Source: Pontiella desulfatans (GTDB lineage: Bacteria; Verrucomicrobiota; Kiritimatiellia; Kiritimatiellales; Pontiellaceae). Taken from it: DNA of 64,000 bases. Below the pieces are notes generated by a model. That model searched no databases. It was not told where the DNA came from and saw nothing but the letters and a program-made list of their open reading frames with translations. Positions 9,001 to 16,762 of the stretch are shown here, piece by piece (the first letter of the stretch is position 1; every line of letters starts with the position of its first letter). Location: contig NZ_CAAHFG010000001.1 of the NCBI RefSeq assembly GCF_900890425.1, positions 434,001 through 498,000 on the forward strand, read 5' to 3'. The position numbers and the translations under genes are program-made.

Positions 9001-9746
9001 CGGTAGACGGCAGTACCCGGGTGCTGAACATTCATCTTCCCTACAGTGATTCAACGGTCTATTGGGATGCCGGAAACGACGGGGGCTATGACCGGATCTC
9101 CACGAATGCGGCTAGCGCCGATTACGAGGGATCATGGGCGCACTGGGTTTTCACCAAGAATTCGAAAACGGGGAACATGCGCATCTACCGCAACGGCGAA
9201 ATGTGGCACCATGCAGCGTTCCTGCAGAAAGAGATGCGGGGTATCACGGCCGCGTCTATCGGCAGCCAGATCGGGGGGGCAGCCAACTATAAAGGCATGA
9301 TCGACGACGTGCGGCTTTACGATGTTGAGCTCATGGAGCACGAAGTTACTCAGCTGTACGGTTCCTATGCCTATACTGATGCGGGCACACCGCACAGCTG
9401 GCTGGATGCCCACGCGCTGGTGACCGGCGGAGACTATGCCGCGGCCGATGCGCAGGATGCCGACAGCGATGGTTTGCTGAACGGCAGGGAATATTGGGCA
9501 GGAACCGATCCGACCAACGCCGCATCGGTATTCCGCATCACCGATGCCGAATCCGTAGGCAATCAATTGTTCTTTGACTGGTCGGCCGTCACAGGAAAAA
9601 CCTATGATGTGTGGTTTAAAACGAATCTTATGGAAACGGCATGGGTGTTGAGCGACAGCGGAATCCTCGGCATTGAGCCGGAATGTACGAGCACGGTGCT
9701 GACGGATCATGCCACGGGATTTATTCAGGTAGAGGTGGAGCGATAA
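6018..9746 (+). CDS. Large secreted multidomain beta-helix protein, paralogue B, with CBM6- and LamG-like modules
   Basis: 1,242 residues. Signal peptide (CFFSVLLLLAVSAPAVD), then an N-terminal Gly/Thr-rich autotransporter-like repeat region (~25-320). A beta-helix catalytic-type domain (~330-770) contains GSQPYGYGDIFGKG, KHS and AYGHGIFCQG. A CBM6-like module follows (~775-900; IQAEEF, GDWICFEDF). A LamG/concanavalin-like module (~905-1110) starts GLVGHWKFDETAG and contains SSGYGHHG. A Ca-type linker DADSDGLLNGREYW and a C-terminal beta domain end the protein. The modular design fits a surface or secreted enzyme that binds its glycan. Catalysis is inferred from paralogy only. Its stop overlaps the next start (TAATG). 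Confidence 0.82.
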   Translation: MRIRRMTHIAISKICFFSVLLLLAVSAPAVDFVWDNSEGDNDFANPLNWVGDAFLASETAVVDLAGINKAVLGSGSPANIDVLRIGYNGSDGAFEQTGGTLTATSNPGAVSRVGNGSGKTGSWLMTGGTANINAIQLGLGSGTGDLTLAGGTMAIARGYNDYSLHVGAGGTGMIEIAGGSLNTRTGVIIGNGSTFKVTGSAAATIGIGSHGLLDGRWMQAAGGVLCVGIDTTPTGVSKIFVDEIDGTTGVSWDGNVTFEAGSLLDVGYLAATNPGTFTVMEWDGVVTNNGLAFAPSVDTNVWSFNVDALNKRLTVTAAGTAPGRTAVTVNSLAGLKLYLNATDHDVTMAPGTYRITPADVTSGLFPDSHLFEFIGSSNVYDFTGVTFEIETDVFQSFGGIDVKEIAVFGEGQVLKNLTLTDIGNTRPSKTALGVLLDGVGNRVEGFNVTVRGSQPYGYGDIFGKGSGYVIKHFKHSAILVRGEDNHLLNCKVFHRAYGHGIFCQGSINAVIEGCYVEGEVRSSDDVLAEAGSGSSADNVDFRTNWGEDENGENGYTLQPGWMFSCQEDGIRCYNTGVGLEGTNTVNTANIQVIDCTVNQMRSGVTIGFCNNTKYVENCVVLGVEGGYWVGTEGEIVECAGNAVYGKLLGNAYQTDRDSVVDLTVLDNTGRYGNTILAYTGGSRHDLTFRSRDAYVDPNLRIMIAGIRTGIREYVVNPTYNDFSTTDVELYNHTQYPVEMNTKSTGTSGRTDGSVVDYGTGNSLAQIPVTTAGGYGVVQTIQAEEFSTQSGASIQTRGDGIRHMGAANDGDWICFEDFFMGSGPNRFEAFVMGGAAAGSIELRLDGAAGTLIGTCPVAAGSGAWVAETITLNEPRGKRDLYLVFKGTAGALPGLDRFRFYVEFPGRKAAKGLVGHWKFDETAGTVASDSSGYGHHGTMANAAWVSGKKGGALDFGAGASTVSIPSNAFDSVQEEITIACWAFGDAAQPTADSLFYAVDGSTRVLNIHLPYSDSTVYWDAGNDGGYDRISTNAASADYEGSWAHWVFTKNSKTGNMRIYRNGEMWHHAAFLQKEMRGITAASIGSQIGGAANYKGMIDDVRLYDVELMEHEVTQLYGSYAYTDAGTPHSWLDAHALVTGGDYAAADAQDADSDGLLNGREYWAGTDPTNAASVFRITDAESVGNQLFFDWSAVTGKTYDVWFKTNLMETAWVLSDSGILGIEPECTSTVLTDHATGFIQVEVER

Positions 9747-11365
9747 TGTACAAGGGCATTGTTTTAAGTGTTTTGACGGTTGGCGTATTGCTGGCAGGGT
9801 GTAAGGAGAAGAGTCAAGACGAGGACCTTCAACCGGTTAGACCCAAACCCGAACCGGCTGTTAAGGAAAAACTGCCCGAGCTCAAGCCGACGGTGAAGGC
9901 CGAACCGGTTGTCGTCCTGAAGCCGGAGGAGCAACCGGGGTTTGGTTTCCAATTCGCTGAAAATCCCCTTATGGAGGTGGTCGCCCACGAACCGCCGGAA
10001 CCCGATCCGGTCACCGATGATTTCGAGGTTCGCCCCGGCTATGTCGTCATTGATTCGCTGGATCAGTTCCGGCAGGCCATCAAGCTGAGCGGCAAAAAGA
10101 TCCGCTTGAAGCCGGGCGTCTACCGCGCGGAAAAGACCGACCCGCCGATGGAATTCACGGCGCTGCACGACGATGAGAAGGGGGAGCGCCAAACCGTTCA
10201 GCAGGATCATATCTTCGCCGTCACCGGATCGAACAACTATTTCGATCTGCGCGGCGTCGTGATCGAAACACCGGTCTCCTTGCAAAGCACGCTTTCCCGC
10301 AAGGTCCATGTGGCGGACTCCTGGCATATCAACGGGGCGAACAATACCTTCATCGGCGGCTATTTCCGCAACGTGCTCGACAAGCCCTATCCCGATTTTT
10401 TCGTGACCGAATGCGAGTTTGAAATCTGTGGCGACGGCAATACGTTCTATGACTGCACGTTTGTGATCAAGGGCTCCATCCCCTACGGCTACACCGATTT
10501 CTACGGGAAGGGTAGCGGTTCTCACGGCCGCCTGAACAAGCACTCCTTCATGAGCATCCTGAATGCGAACGACACGACGCTGATCGGTTGCAAGGTCTAT
10601 CAGCAATCGTTCGGGCACTGTCTCCATTTCCATAACGTGGACGGGGTCACGGTGAAGGATTGCTATTTCACCGGAGCCTTGCGGCCGACGAACGATATTT
10701 TCAAGGAAAAGGTGGGGCGCGCCGTCGATTATAACTTCGAGATGATGTACCGCAAGCAGCAGCCCATTCCGCGCGATTGGATGATCCCGCTCACGGAGGA
10801 CGGCATCCGGGCATACAACAATGTCCGGAACATTACCGTGACCGACACCACCGTCGAGCGCCTGCGCGGTTGCTTCCAGCTGCTCTGCCCGGAGGGGGAC
10901 ATCGTGCTCGAAAATGTCACGGTGCTCGAGTGTGGCGATTTTGCCTATGACCTGAGCGTGGGCGACAACGGAAAGGTGGTGATGAAAAACTGCAAGTCCG
11001 ATGTCGCCTACAACCCGGTCTTCAACCTCACCCGCGGTGCGCAGCCGACCGACGCGTTTTTTGAACTGACCGTGCTCGATCCGCCGGAAGGGGCCATCGT
11101 CACCGAGCGTTCCAGCCTCGGCATCATCTGTGGCGAAGATTGCGAATTCATTTTCCACGATGGCACCACCCGTCCGCTGCCGGCCTCGGCCAACCGGCTC
11201 CAGTGCGGCGGGAAGCGCGGACTGAAGGATTCCAAAATCACGAACCACACCACCGCCACGCTGGTGCTCGCATCGAATGTGGAAAACTGCTATATCAAAT
11301 CGGTTGGCCCCGTGGAGGACAACGGGCGGCGGAACCGGATTGTGCAGATTAAGCCCCCGAAATAG
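9746..11365 (+). CDS. Beta-helix lipoprotein, paralogue C
   Basis: 539 residues. Start chosen at ATG 9746 (TAATG overlap with the upstream stop, AGGTGGAG before it). It begins MYKGIVLSVLTVGVLLAGCK, a lipoprotein signal with lipobox LAGC, so the mature protein is lipid-anchored. A Pro/Glu-rich spacer follows (~25-90), then the same helix family: RLKPGVYR, GSNNYFDLRGV, GSIPYGYTDFYGKG, KHS, SFGHCLHF, DGIRAYNN. Relative to its paralogues it has Thr instead of Gly in PYGYTD. Probably a membrane-tethered glycan lyase or binding protein acting with paralogues A, B and D. Confidence 0.82.
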   Translation: MYKGIVLSVLTVGVLLAGCKEKSQDEDLQPVRPKPEPAVKEKLPELKPTVKAEPVVVLKPEEQPGFGFQFAENPLMEVVAHEPPEPDPVTDDFEVRPGYVVIDSLDQFRQAIKLSGKKIRLKPGVYRAEKTDPPMEFTALHDDEKGERQTVQQDHIFAVTGSNNYFDLRGVVIETPVSLQSTLSRKVHVADSWHINGANNTFIGGYFRNVLDKPYPDFFVTECEFEICGDGNTFYDCTFVIKGSIPYGYTDFYGKGSGSHGRLNKHSFMSILNANDTTLIGCKVYQQSFGHCLHFHNVDGVTVKDCYFTGALRPTNDIFKEKVGRAVDYNFEMMYRKQQPIPRDWMIPLTEDGIRAYNNVRNITVTDTTVERLRGCFQLLCPEGDIVLENVTVLECGDFAYDLSVGDNGKVVMKNCKSDVAYNPVFNLTRGAQPTDAFFELTVLDPPEGAIVTERSSLGIICGEDCEFIFHDGTTRPLPASANRLQCGGKRGLKDSKITNHTTATLVLASNVENCYIKSVGPVEDNGRRNRIVQIKPPK

Positions 11366-11368
11366 TAG

Positions 11369-11440
11369 CTCGCATATCCGATGCGAGTTGACCGACGGCA
11401 GGGATGCTTTGCGAGCGACAACGCGGATCGGATATCCGCG
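11369..11440. repeat. BIME-like pair of inverted REP palindromes
   Basis: Two 19-bp hairpins, CTCGCAT-ATCCG-ATGCGAG (11369-11387) and CGCGGAT-CGGAT-ATCCGCG (11422-11440), both have 7-bp arms and 5-nt loops. The second is an inverted relative of the first (core ATATCCGAT), so the loops are complementary. They fill the gap before the sulfatase at 11464. Confidence 0.75.
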
Positions 11441-11463
11441 CCACGAACAGGATGGGAAAGAAA

Positions 11464-13212
11464 ATGAAAAGAGTCGTATTCAGTTTGTTGTTGGTTGCAA
11501 TAGGCAACGCGTTTGCCGGTGGAAAACCAATACCTACCGAACAAGCCCGGCCCAATGTGGTTTTTGTTTTAACCGACGACCAGGGCTATGGCGATCTCGG
11601 GTGCCACGGCAACCCGATCCTGAAGACGCCGGAACTCGATGCCTTCCACGAACAATCCGTGCGCTTTACCGATTTCCACGTCAGCCCGCTCTGCACCCCG
11701 ACGCGCGGCGCGCTGATGACCGGGCGCGACCCCGGGCGCAACGGGGCCTACCGCACCAGCGCCGGCCGCTCGATCCTGCACACCAACGAGCGCACGCTGG
11801 GCAACCTTTTTGCGGACAACGGCTATGCCACAGGCATGTTCGGCAAGTGGCATCTGGGCGACAGCGCCCCGCACCGTCCGCAGGACTATGGCTTCCAGGA
11901 TGTGGTCTGGCACCGCTGCGGCGGTATCGGGCAGGTTTCCGACTATTGGGGCAATGACTATTTCGACGACACCTACGAACGCAACGGCACGCTCGAAAAG
12001 TTCGAAGGCTACTGCACCGACGTCTGGTTCCGCGAGGGCATCCGCTTCATCGAGGAAAACAAGGACAAGCCTTTTTTCCTCTACCTCCCGCTCAACGCCC
12101 CGCACACGCCCATCATCGTGGGCGAGGAGTGGTCTGCGCCCTATAAGGACAAGGTCGACCGCGAAATCCTGGCCGACTACTACGGCATGATTGCCAACAT
12201 CGACCACAACTTCGGGCTGTTGCGCCAACGGCTGAAGGCGCTGAAGCTGGAAGAGAACACCATCCTGATCTTCATGACCGACAACGGAACCTATGTGGGT
12301 GCGAAATTCGCGAACAACGATTCGGAGCCCGTGGAAGGCTTCAATGCGGGGATGCGCGGCCGAAAGGCATCGATCTTCGACGGCGGCCACCGCGTCCCGT
12401 TCTTTATCCGCTGGCCGGCCGGCGGGCTCGACGGCGGGCGTGAAATCGATACGCTCGCCGTGCAGTTCGATCTCTTTCCAACGCTGGCCGAGCTGTGCGG
12501 AATCAAGGTTCCGGCGGATCGCGAAATGGACGGCCTTTCGCTGGCCCCGTTGCTTAAAGGCGAAAGCAAAACCGTGGACCGCGACCACGTGGTGCTTCAG
12601 TTCCACGGCGGTGCCGCCTTCCCGGAAGACCGGCTCAAGCGCGAGTTTTCCTACATCCTGACCGAGCGCTGGCGCTTGCTGCACGGGCGCGAACTCTACG
12701 ACATGGAAGCCGACCCGAAGCAGCGCAACGATGTCGCCGCCGAGCACCCGGAGGTGGTGAAGCAGCTGTGGGCGCACTATGAACCCTATTGGCAGTCGGT
12801 CGTTCAAGGCATGACTCCGGTACGCCTCGATCTCGGCAACCCGACCGAAAACCCGGTCGAGCTCTGCTCGCAGGATTGGTACATGCCGCAGGGCAATCCG
12901 CCCTGGAACTTCCGGCTCATCGGCCAGCTGCCGCGCGTCACCGCGCCGTGGATGGTCAAAGTGAAAAAGGCCGGACGCTACCGCTTCACGCTGCGCCAAT
13001 ATCCCAAGCTCGCCGGCAAGCCGGTCGAGCAAACCGTGCGGGCAAAGATCGAGATCGCCGGGCGGTCAAAGGACGTGAGCGTGGAGCCCGGTTCCATGGG
13101 CATTGTGATCGAGCTGGAGCTCCCGGCCGGCGAGACCGAGCTCATGACCTATCTCTACAATGAAACAGGCGAAGCCGGCGGCGCCTACTTCACCGAAGTC
13201 GAGGCGCTGTAG
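11464..13212 (+). CDS. Exported arylsulfatase (S1 family), CTPTR type
   Basis: 582 residues from ATG 11464. Signal peptide MKRVVFSLLLVAIGNAFA. NVVFVLTDDQGYGDLGCHGN holds the metal-binding Asp pair; LCTPTRGALMTGRDPGRNG contains the canonical C-x-P-x-R motif with Cys77 as the formylglycine precursor; FGKWHLGD and FMTDNGT are further family signatures. About 100 residues after the usual sulfatase core form a C-terminal beta domain. The longer reading frame from 11404 is rejected because its first residues are encoded by the repeat at 11422-11440. Three bases separate its stop from the next gene, so the two are probably co-translated. Confidence 0.93.
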   Translation: MKRVVFSLLLVAIGNAFAGGKPIPTEQARPNVVFVLTDDQGYGDLGCHGNPILKTPELDAFHEQSVRFTDFHVSPLCTPTRGALMTGRDPGRNGAYRTSAGRSILHTNERTLGNLFADNGYATGMFGKWHLGDSAPHRPQDYGFQDVVWHRCGGIGQVSDYWGNDYFDDTYERNGTLEKFEGYCTDVWFREGIRFIEENKDKPFFLYLPLNAPHTPIIVGEEWSAPYKDKVDREILADYYGMIANIDHNFGLLRQRLKALKLEENTILIFMTDNGTYVGAKFANNDSEPVEGFNAGMRGRKASIFDGGHRVPFFIRWPAGGLDGGREIDTLAVQFDLFPTLAELCGIKVPADREMDGLSLAPLLKGESKTVDRDHVVLQFHGGAAFPEDRLKREFSYILTERWRLLHGRELYDMEADPKQRNDVAAEHPEVVKQLWAHYEPYWQSVVQGMTPVRLDLGNPTENPVELCSQDWYMPQGNPPWNFRLIGQLPRVTAPWMVKVKKAGRYRFTLRQYPKLAGKPVEQTVRAKIEIAGRSKDVSVEPGSMGIVIELELPAGETELMTYLYNETGEAGGAYFTEVEAL

Positions 13213-13215
13213 GGC

Positions 13216-16200
13216 ATGATGAACCGAATGCTTTTGATGGTGCCGCTCTTGTGGGTGGGTTTTGCGGAGGCAAAACCGATCGGCGATTTCCGGACGATGG
13301 AAAACTGGACGGGGCTTGGGGCATCCACACTTAAAACGCCTTGCGGGGAATTTGCAGCATTACTGCCCCCGGGAACGGCGACGTTTACCTATACAGAGCC
13401 CAAAACCTTTCTGAGCGGCGAAACGGTCGATTTTTCCGACATGCTCGACGAGGTATGCGTCGAAGACTGGTACGACTACCGCTACCTTGAATGCTGGGTC
13501 TGGTTGCCGCACGCCGATCCGGTGGAGCTGGAGTGCTCGGTTTTGCCGCTGGCGGTTGGTCGGCCAGATTATGTGAAGTCGCTTGCCGCGAAGGTGACCG
13601 TGCAGGGCGAAGGCTGGCAGAAAGTGGTCTTTTCGCTTAGCGACTTCGACTATGTTCGCCACCAGGGTGCCCACTGGAAACATATCCAGGGATTGAAAAT
13701 TTCGACTTCAGGAATTTCCTATCCGGTGGTGATCGGTCAGCCTCGCCTGAAAAAAAGTCGCATGGTCGCTCTCGATACGCCGATAAAATCGAAGTCCGCG
13801 AAAGCGGGTGAAACGGCAGTTTATGAACTGCAGCTGGAAAACGAGAGCTCCACTGCTCGGAATGTATCGCTCGTTCTTGAGCATACGGGCTGGGAAGCCT
13901 GCCCGGCTACGCTGTCGGAAAATGAGCTGATCCTCCAGCCGTGGGAAACTAAAAAGGTCACGCTTTCAGTTCAGATGAATGACCTCGTTGCGCCGGGCGG
14001 CCGGGAGCTGCGCAAGGTGACCGTCGTCCCGGATGGTCGTGGCGACCTGAAGGAAGAGCTGGCACTCATCACGGTGCGGGAATTGCCGCACCCGTACCTG
14101 CTGCACACCGAGGCCGGCTGGGAAAAGGTAAAGCAAAAGGCCGCAACGGTGGAGTGGGCAAAGGCCGCGCGGCAGGACTATATCGATAAGGCCAAAAAAT
14201 GGCGCGTTCCCGCCGCCCGCACCAAAGGCGATTACAGTTTCAAGAATACGGATGGGAAGGATGTGGCCGATTGCGCGATCGCGTGGAAGCTCAGCGGCGA
14301 CGAGAAGCTGGCGCAAAAGGTCGTCCAATTCCTGCGGGCGTTCAGCGATCCTGAAACCGGCTATCCCACGACCATCCGCAACAGCGGCGCACTCGTGCAC
14401 CGCGGCATGTTTTTCCTGCATATGGCGCGCGCCTACGATTTGCTCTACAACCATCCGTCGTTTACGGAGCAGGATCACGCCAACATCGAAAGCGCCATGC
14501 GCCTCTACAACCGATGGGTGGATTACCAGATCCTGACCGGCGATGGAAACAACCACCAGGACGGTCTCGTGGCCGGTGCGCTGATGAACGGCTTGGCCCT
14601 GCAGGACTTCGCCGAGGTGGAACGCTTTCTCCACGGCACCGGCGGCCTGCTGGATCTGATCGGGCAGGGGGTGCTCGACGACGGCCACTATTTCGAAGGT
14701 ACGGCCAACTATAATATTCTGGCCGGAAACCTCTTTAACTCGGTGGCGGTTGCGCTGGAGCCCTGGGGACTGAACCTCAAGGACTGGAAGATTCCGGCCA
14801 AGTATGGCAAGCACATCATGGTTTCGCCATGGGCGCTCTCCGGCGAATTCCTGGGCATGTCGTTCGAACGGCAGGGCCCGAGCACAAGAACCTACCGCCA
14901 GCTGAAGGATATCTGGGATGCCGTGCTGCCCATGGCCGACTGGCGCGGCGTCGTGTTTGCCTCCAACGATTCGGGGGGCATCGACCTGACGACCGGCCAC
15001 AGCGAAGCCGGGTTCGGATTCGAGATGGCCTACCATCTCTGGCCGGATCCCGCCTATGTGCCGCTGCTTAAAAAAATGAAGAAGCGCGATCTGCTCTACG
15101 GTGCGGTCGAGCTTCCCGATGTGGACGGCGGGCTGGGATCGGCTTCGTATGTAAACGACAACGCCGGCTTTGCCGTGCTGCGCTCGAAGGCCGAAGAGCC
15201 GCGCGAGCGCTACCAGGTGGTGCAACGGTATGGAACGCACGGCGGCTACCACGGCCATTTCGATAAAACGAGCCTCGTTTCCCTCTCGCGCTTCGGTCGT
15301 TCGCACTACAACACCGAAGCCTCGTGGTTCGGCTATTGGTCGTTCATGTTCAAGATGTGGGTGCAGACCTCCGACGCGCATAACATGACCGTGGTCGACC
15401 ACCGCATGCAGAAACCCGCCGAAACCCGCCGCATCCTCTTCCACTCCGGCGACCTCATGCAGGTCTCCGCCACCGAGATCGAGACCGAATGGATCGATCC
15501 GCCCTACGGCGGGCAGACGCCGTACGCGCTGAAAATGCCGGAAGAAAAAACCTGGGATGAAGCGCGCTGGCTGCCGACGCCCGAAAACCCGCGCCCGCAG
15601 GGCAGCACCGGAACGCCGTCGGAGCCCATCCTCCAGCGCCGCCTGATCATCACCACCGACGATTATGTGGTGATGGCCGACGATCTCAAGGGCACGCAAA
15701 CGCACGACTTCGACAACCTCTTCAACTGCAAGGGGCTCGTCGAACTCGCCGCCGAAAAGAAAACCTTCGTCAAGCACACCGCGCAGTGCGATCCCGATCC
15801 CTACGGCAGTGCGCAGTTCATCACCGACTGCAACTGGTATGAAACCGCCGGAACGGTGAAGGCCGGATTCGTTCTCGACGGGGCGAAGGGCGAAATGGGC
15901 GGCCGCCATTCCTGCTCCGAACCGGGGGTCATGAACGTGGACTACTATTCGCTCTGGCCGAAAAAGGCCGGGCTGATGGTGGGCAACTATGCCGAGAGCC
16001 TCGATGTGGCACGGCACCTCTACTATAAAGTCAGCGCCGATGGAACCGTGCTGGCCGAAGGCAAGCTCGCTCCGTGGATTCTCGGTAGCGCCGAAATCGA
16101 TGTCGATGTCCGCGGAATGCAAACGCTCGAAATCGAAACGCGGATCGAAAAAGCCAAAGCGCCGAAAACCATCTTTCTCGGCAGTCCCAAACTGCTGGAC

Positions 16201-16701
16201 GCAGCAGGGGAGGAAATTCCGTTTGAAGTGCAGGCCGAAAACGTGGCGGAAGCTTCCGGCAAAAACCTCGACTATGCCGGCGGCACGGTTTCGATCTTCG
16301 GCGAACACCATTCCAGATCCATCGCCGCCGAACCCGCCGACCGTAAAAAGCCGGGCATGCTCAAGATCGATCTCAAGGGCGCGGCGCGTTTCAAGGCCAC
16401 GCTCGGCGGCGACTATCCGGTTGGTGGCGACGATATCCATCGTAAAATCATCGCCACCCGCAGCACCGGAAAAGAAGCACGCTTCCTCAGTGCCGTCGAG
16501 CTGCACGAAGACAACCCGGTCATCAAATCGATCCAGGCCGTCGGCAACGACGAAGTTGTGGTTCTGCGTAGGGATGGTAGTGTTGACCGGTTTAAAATCG
16601 CGGGTCTCGGTGGCCGCGGGGTTTCCGTTGAAATGACGGTGGAGCTCGACGGCAAGGTGATCGCGGCGGAAACGGCCGAAGCAATGAAACGTGTCCCCTA
16701 A
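13216..16701 (+). CDS. Secreted heparinase II/III-like polysaccharide lyase
   Basis: 1,161 residues with signal peptide (MLLMVPLLWVGFAEA). Residues ~30-180 are a beta-sandwich likely to bind glycan, then an NEW1-like Ig segment (~185-290). An (alpha/alpha) toroid (~300-620) contains GNNHQDGLVAGALMNG and GHYFEGTANYN. A C-terminal anti-parallel beta domain contains the hallmark GGYHGHFDKTSLV (His and Tyr region) and HYNTEASWFGYW. These lyases cleave uronic-acid-containing chains by beta-elimination. The exact PL family cannot be fixed by eye. Placed directly after a sulfatase, it is probably secreted with it against a sulfated, uronate-containing polymer. Confidence 0.85.
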   Translation: MMNRMLLMVPLLWVGFAEAKPIGDFRTMENWTGLGASTLKTPCGEFAALLPPGTATFTYTEPKTFLSGETVDFSDMLDEVCVEDWYDYRYLECWVWLPHADPVELECSVLPLAVGRPDYVKSLAAKVTVQGEGWQKVVFSLSDFDYVRHQGAHWKHIQGLKISTSGISYPVVIGQPRLKKSRMVALDTPIKSKSAKAGETAVYELQLENESSTARNVSLVLEHTGWEACPATLSENELILQPWETKKVTLSVQMNDLVAPGGRELRKVTVVPDGRGDLKEELALITVRELPHPYLLHTEAGWEKVKQKAATVEWAKAARQDYIDKAKKWRVPAARTKGDYSFKNTDGKDVADCAIAWKLSGDEKLAQKVVQFLRAFSDPETGYPTTIRNSGALVHRGMFFLHMARAYDLLYNHPSFTEQDHANIESAMRLYNRWVDYQILTGDGNNHQDGLVAGALMNGLALQDFAEVERFLHGTGGLLDLIGQGVLDDGHYFEGTANYNILAGNLFNSVAVALEPWGLNLKDWKIPAKYGKHIMVSPWALSGEFLGMSFERQGPSTRTYRQLKDIWDAVLPMADWRGVVFASNDSGGIDLTTGHSEAGFGFEMAYHLWPDPAYVPLLKKMKKRDLLYGAVELPDVDGGLGSASYVNDNAGFAVLRSKAEEPRERYQVVQRYGTHGGYHGHFDKTSLVSLSRFGRSHYNTEASWFGYWSFMFKMWVQTSDAHNMTVVDHRMQKPAETRRILFHSGDLMQVSATEIETEWIDPPYGGQTPYALKMPEEKTWDEARWLPTPENPRPQGSTGTPSEPILQRRLIITTDDYVVMADDLKGTQTHDFDNLFNCKGLVELAAEKKTFVKHTAQCDPDPYGSAQFITDCNWYETAGTVKAGFVLDGAKGEMGGRHSCSEPGVMNVDYYSLWPKKAGLMVGNYAESLDVARHLYYKVSADGTVLAEGKLAPWILGSAEIDVDVRGMQTLEIETRIEKAKAPKTIFLGSPKLLDAAGEEIPFEVQAENVAEASGKNLDYAGGTVSIFGEHHSRSIAAEPADRKKPGMLKIDLKGAARFKATLGGDYPVGGDDIHRKIIATRSTGKEARFLSAVELHEDNPVIKSIQAVGNDEVVVLRRDGSVDRFKIAGLGGRGVSVEMTVELDGKVIAAETAEAMKRVP

Positions 16702-16762
16702 ATGCCGGATAGGAATATAGGGAAGCTATGCGAAGCTTTAGAGTCATGAAATAGGAGAAGGT

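Noticed and set aside
11404-11463. Longer N-terminus for the CTPTR sulfatase
   Set aside because: These codons come from the BIME hairpin; the signal peptide begins at the ATG at 11464.
13966-16506. 846-residue open frame on the minus strand
   Set aside because: It is antisense to the heparinase-like gene, shows His/Arg/Gly-rich shadow composition and has no recognisable domain.
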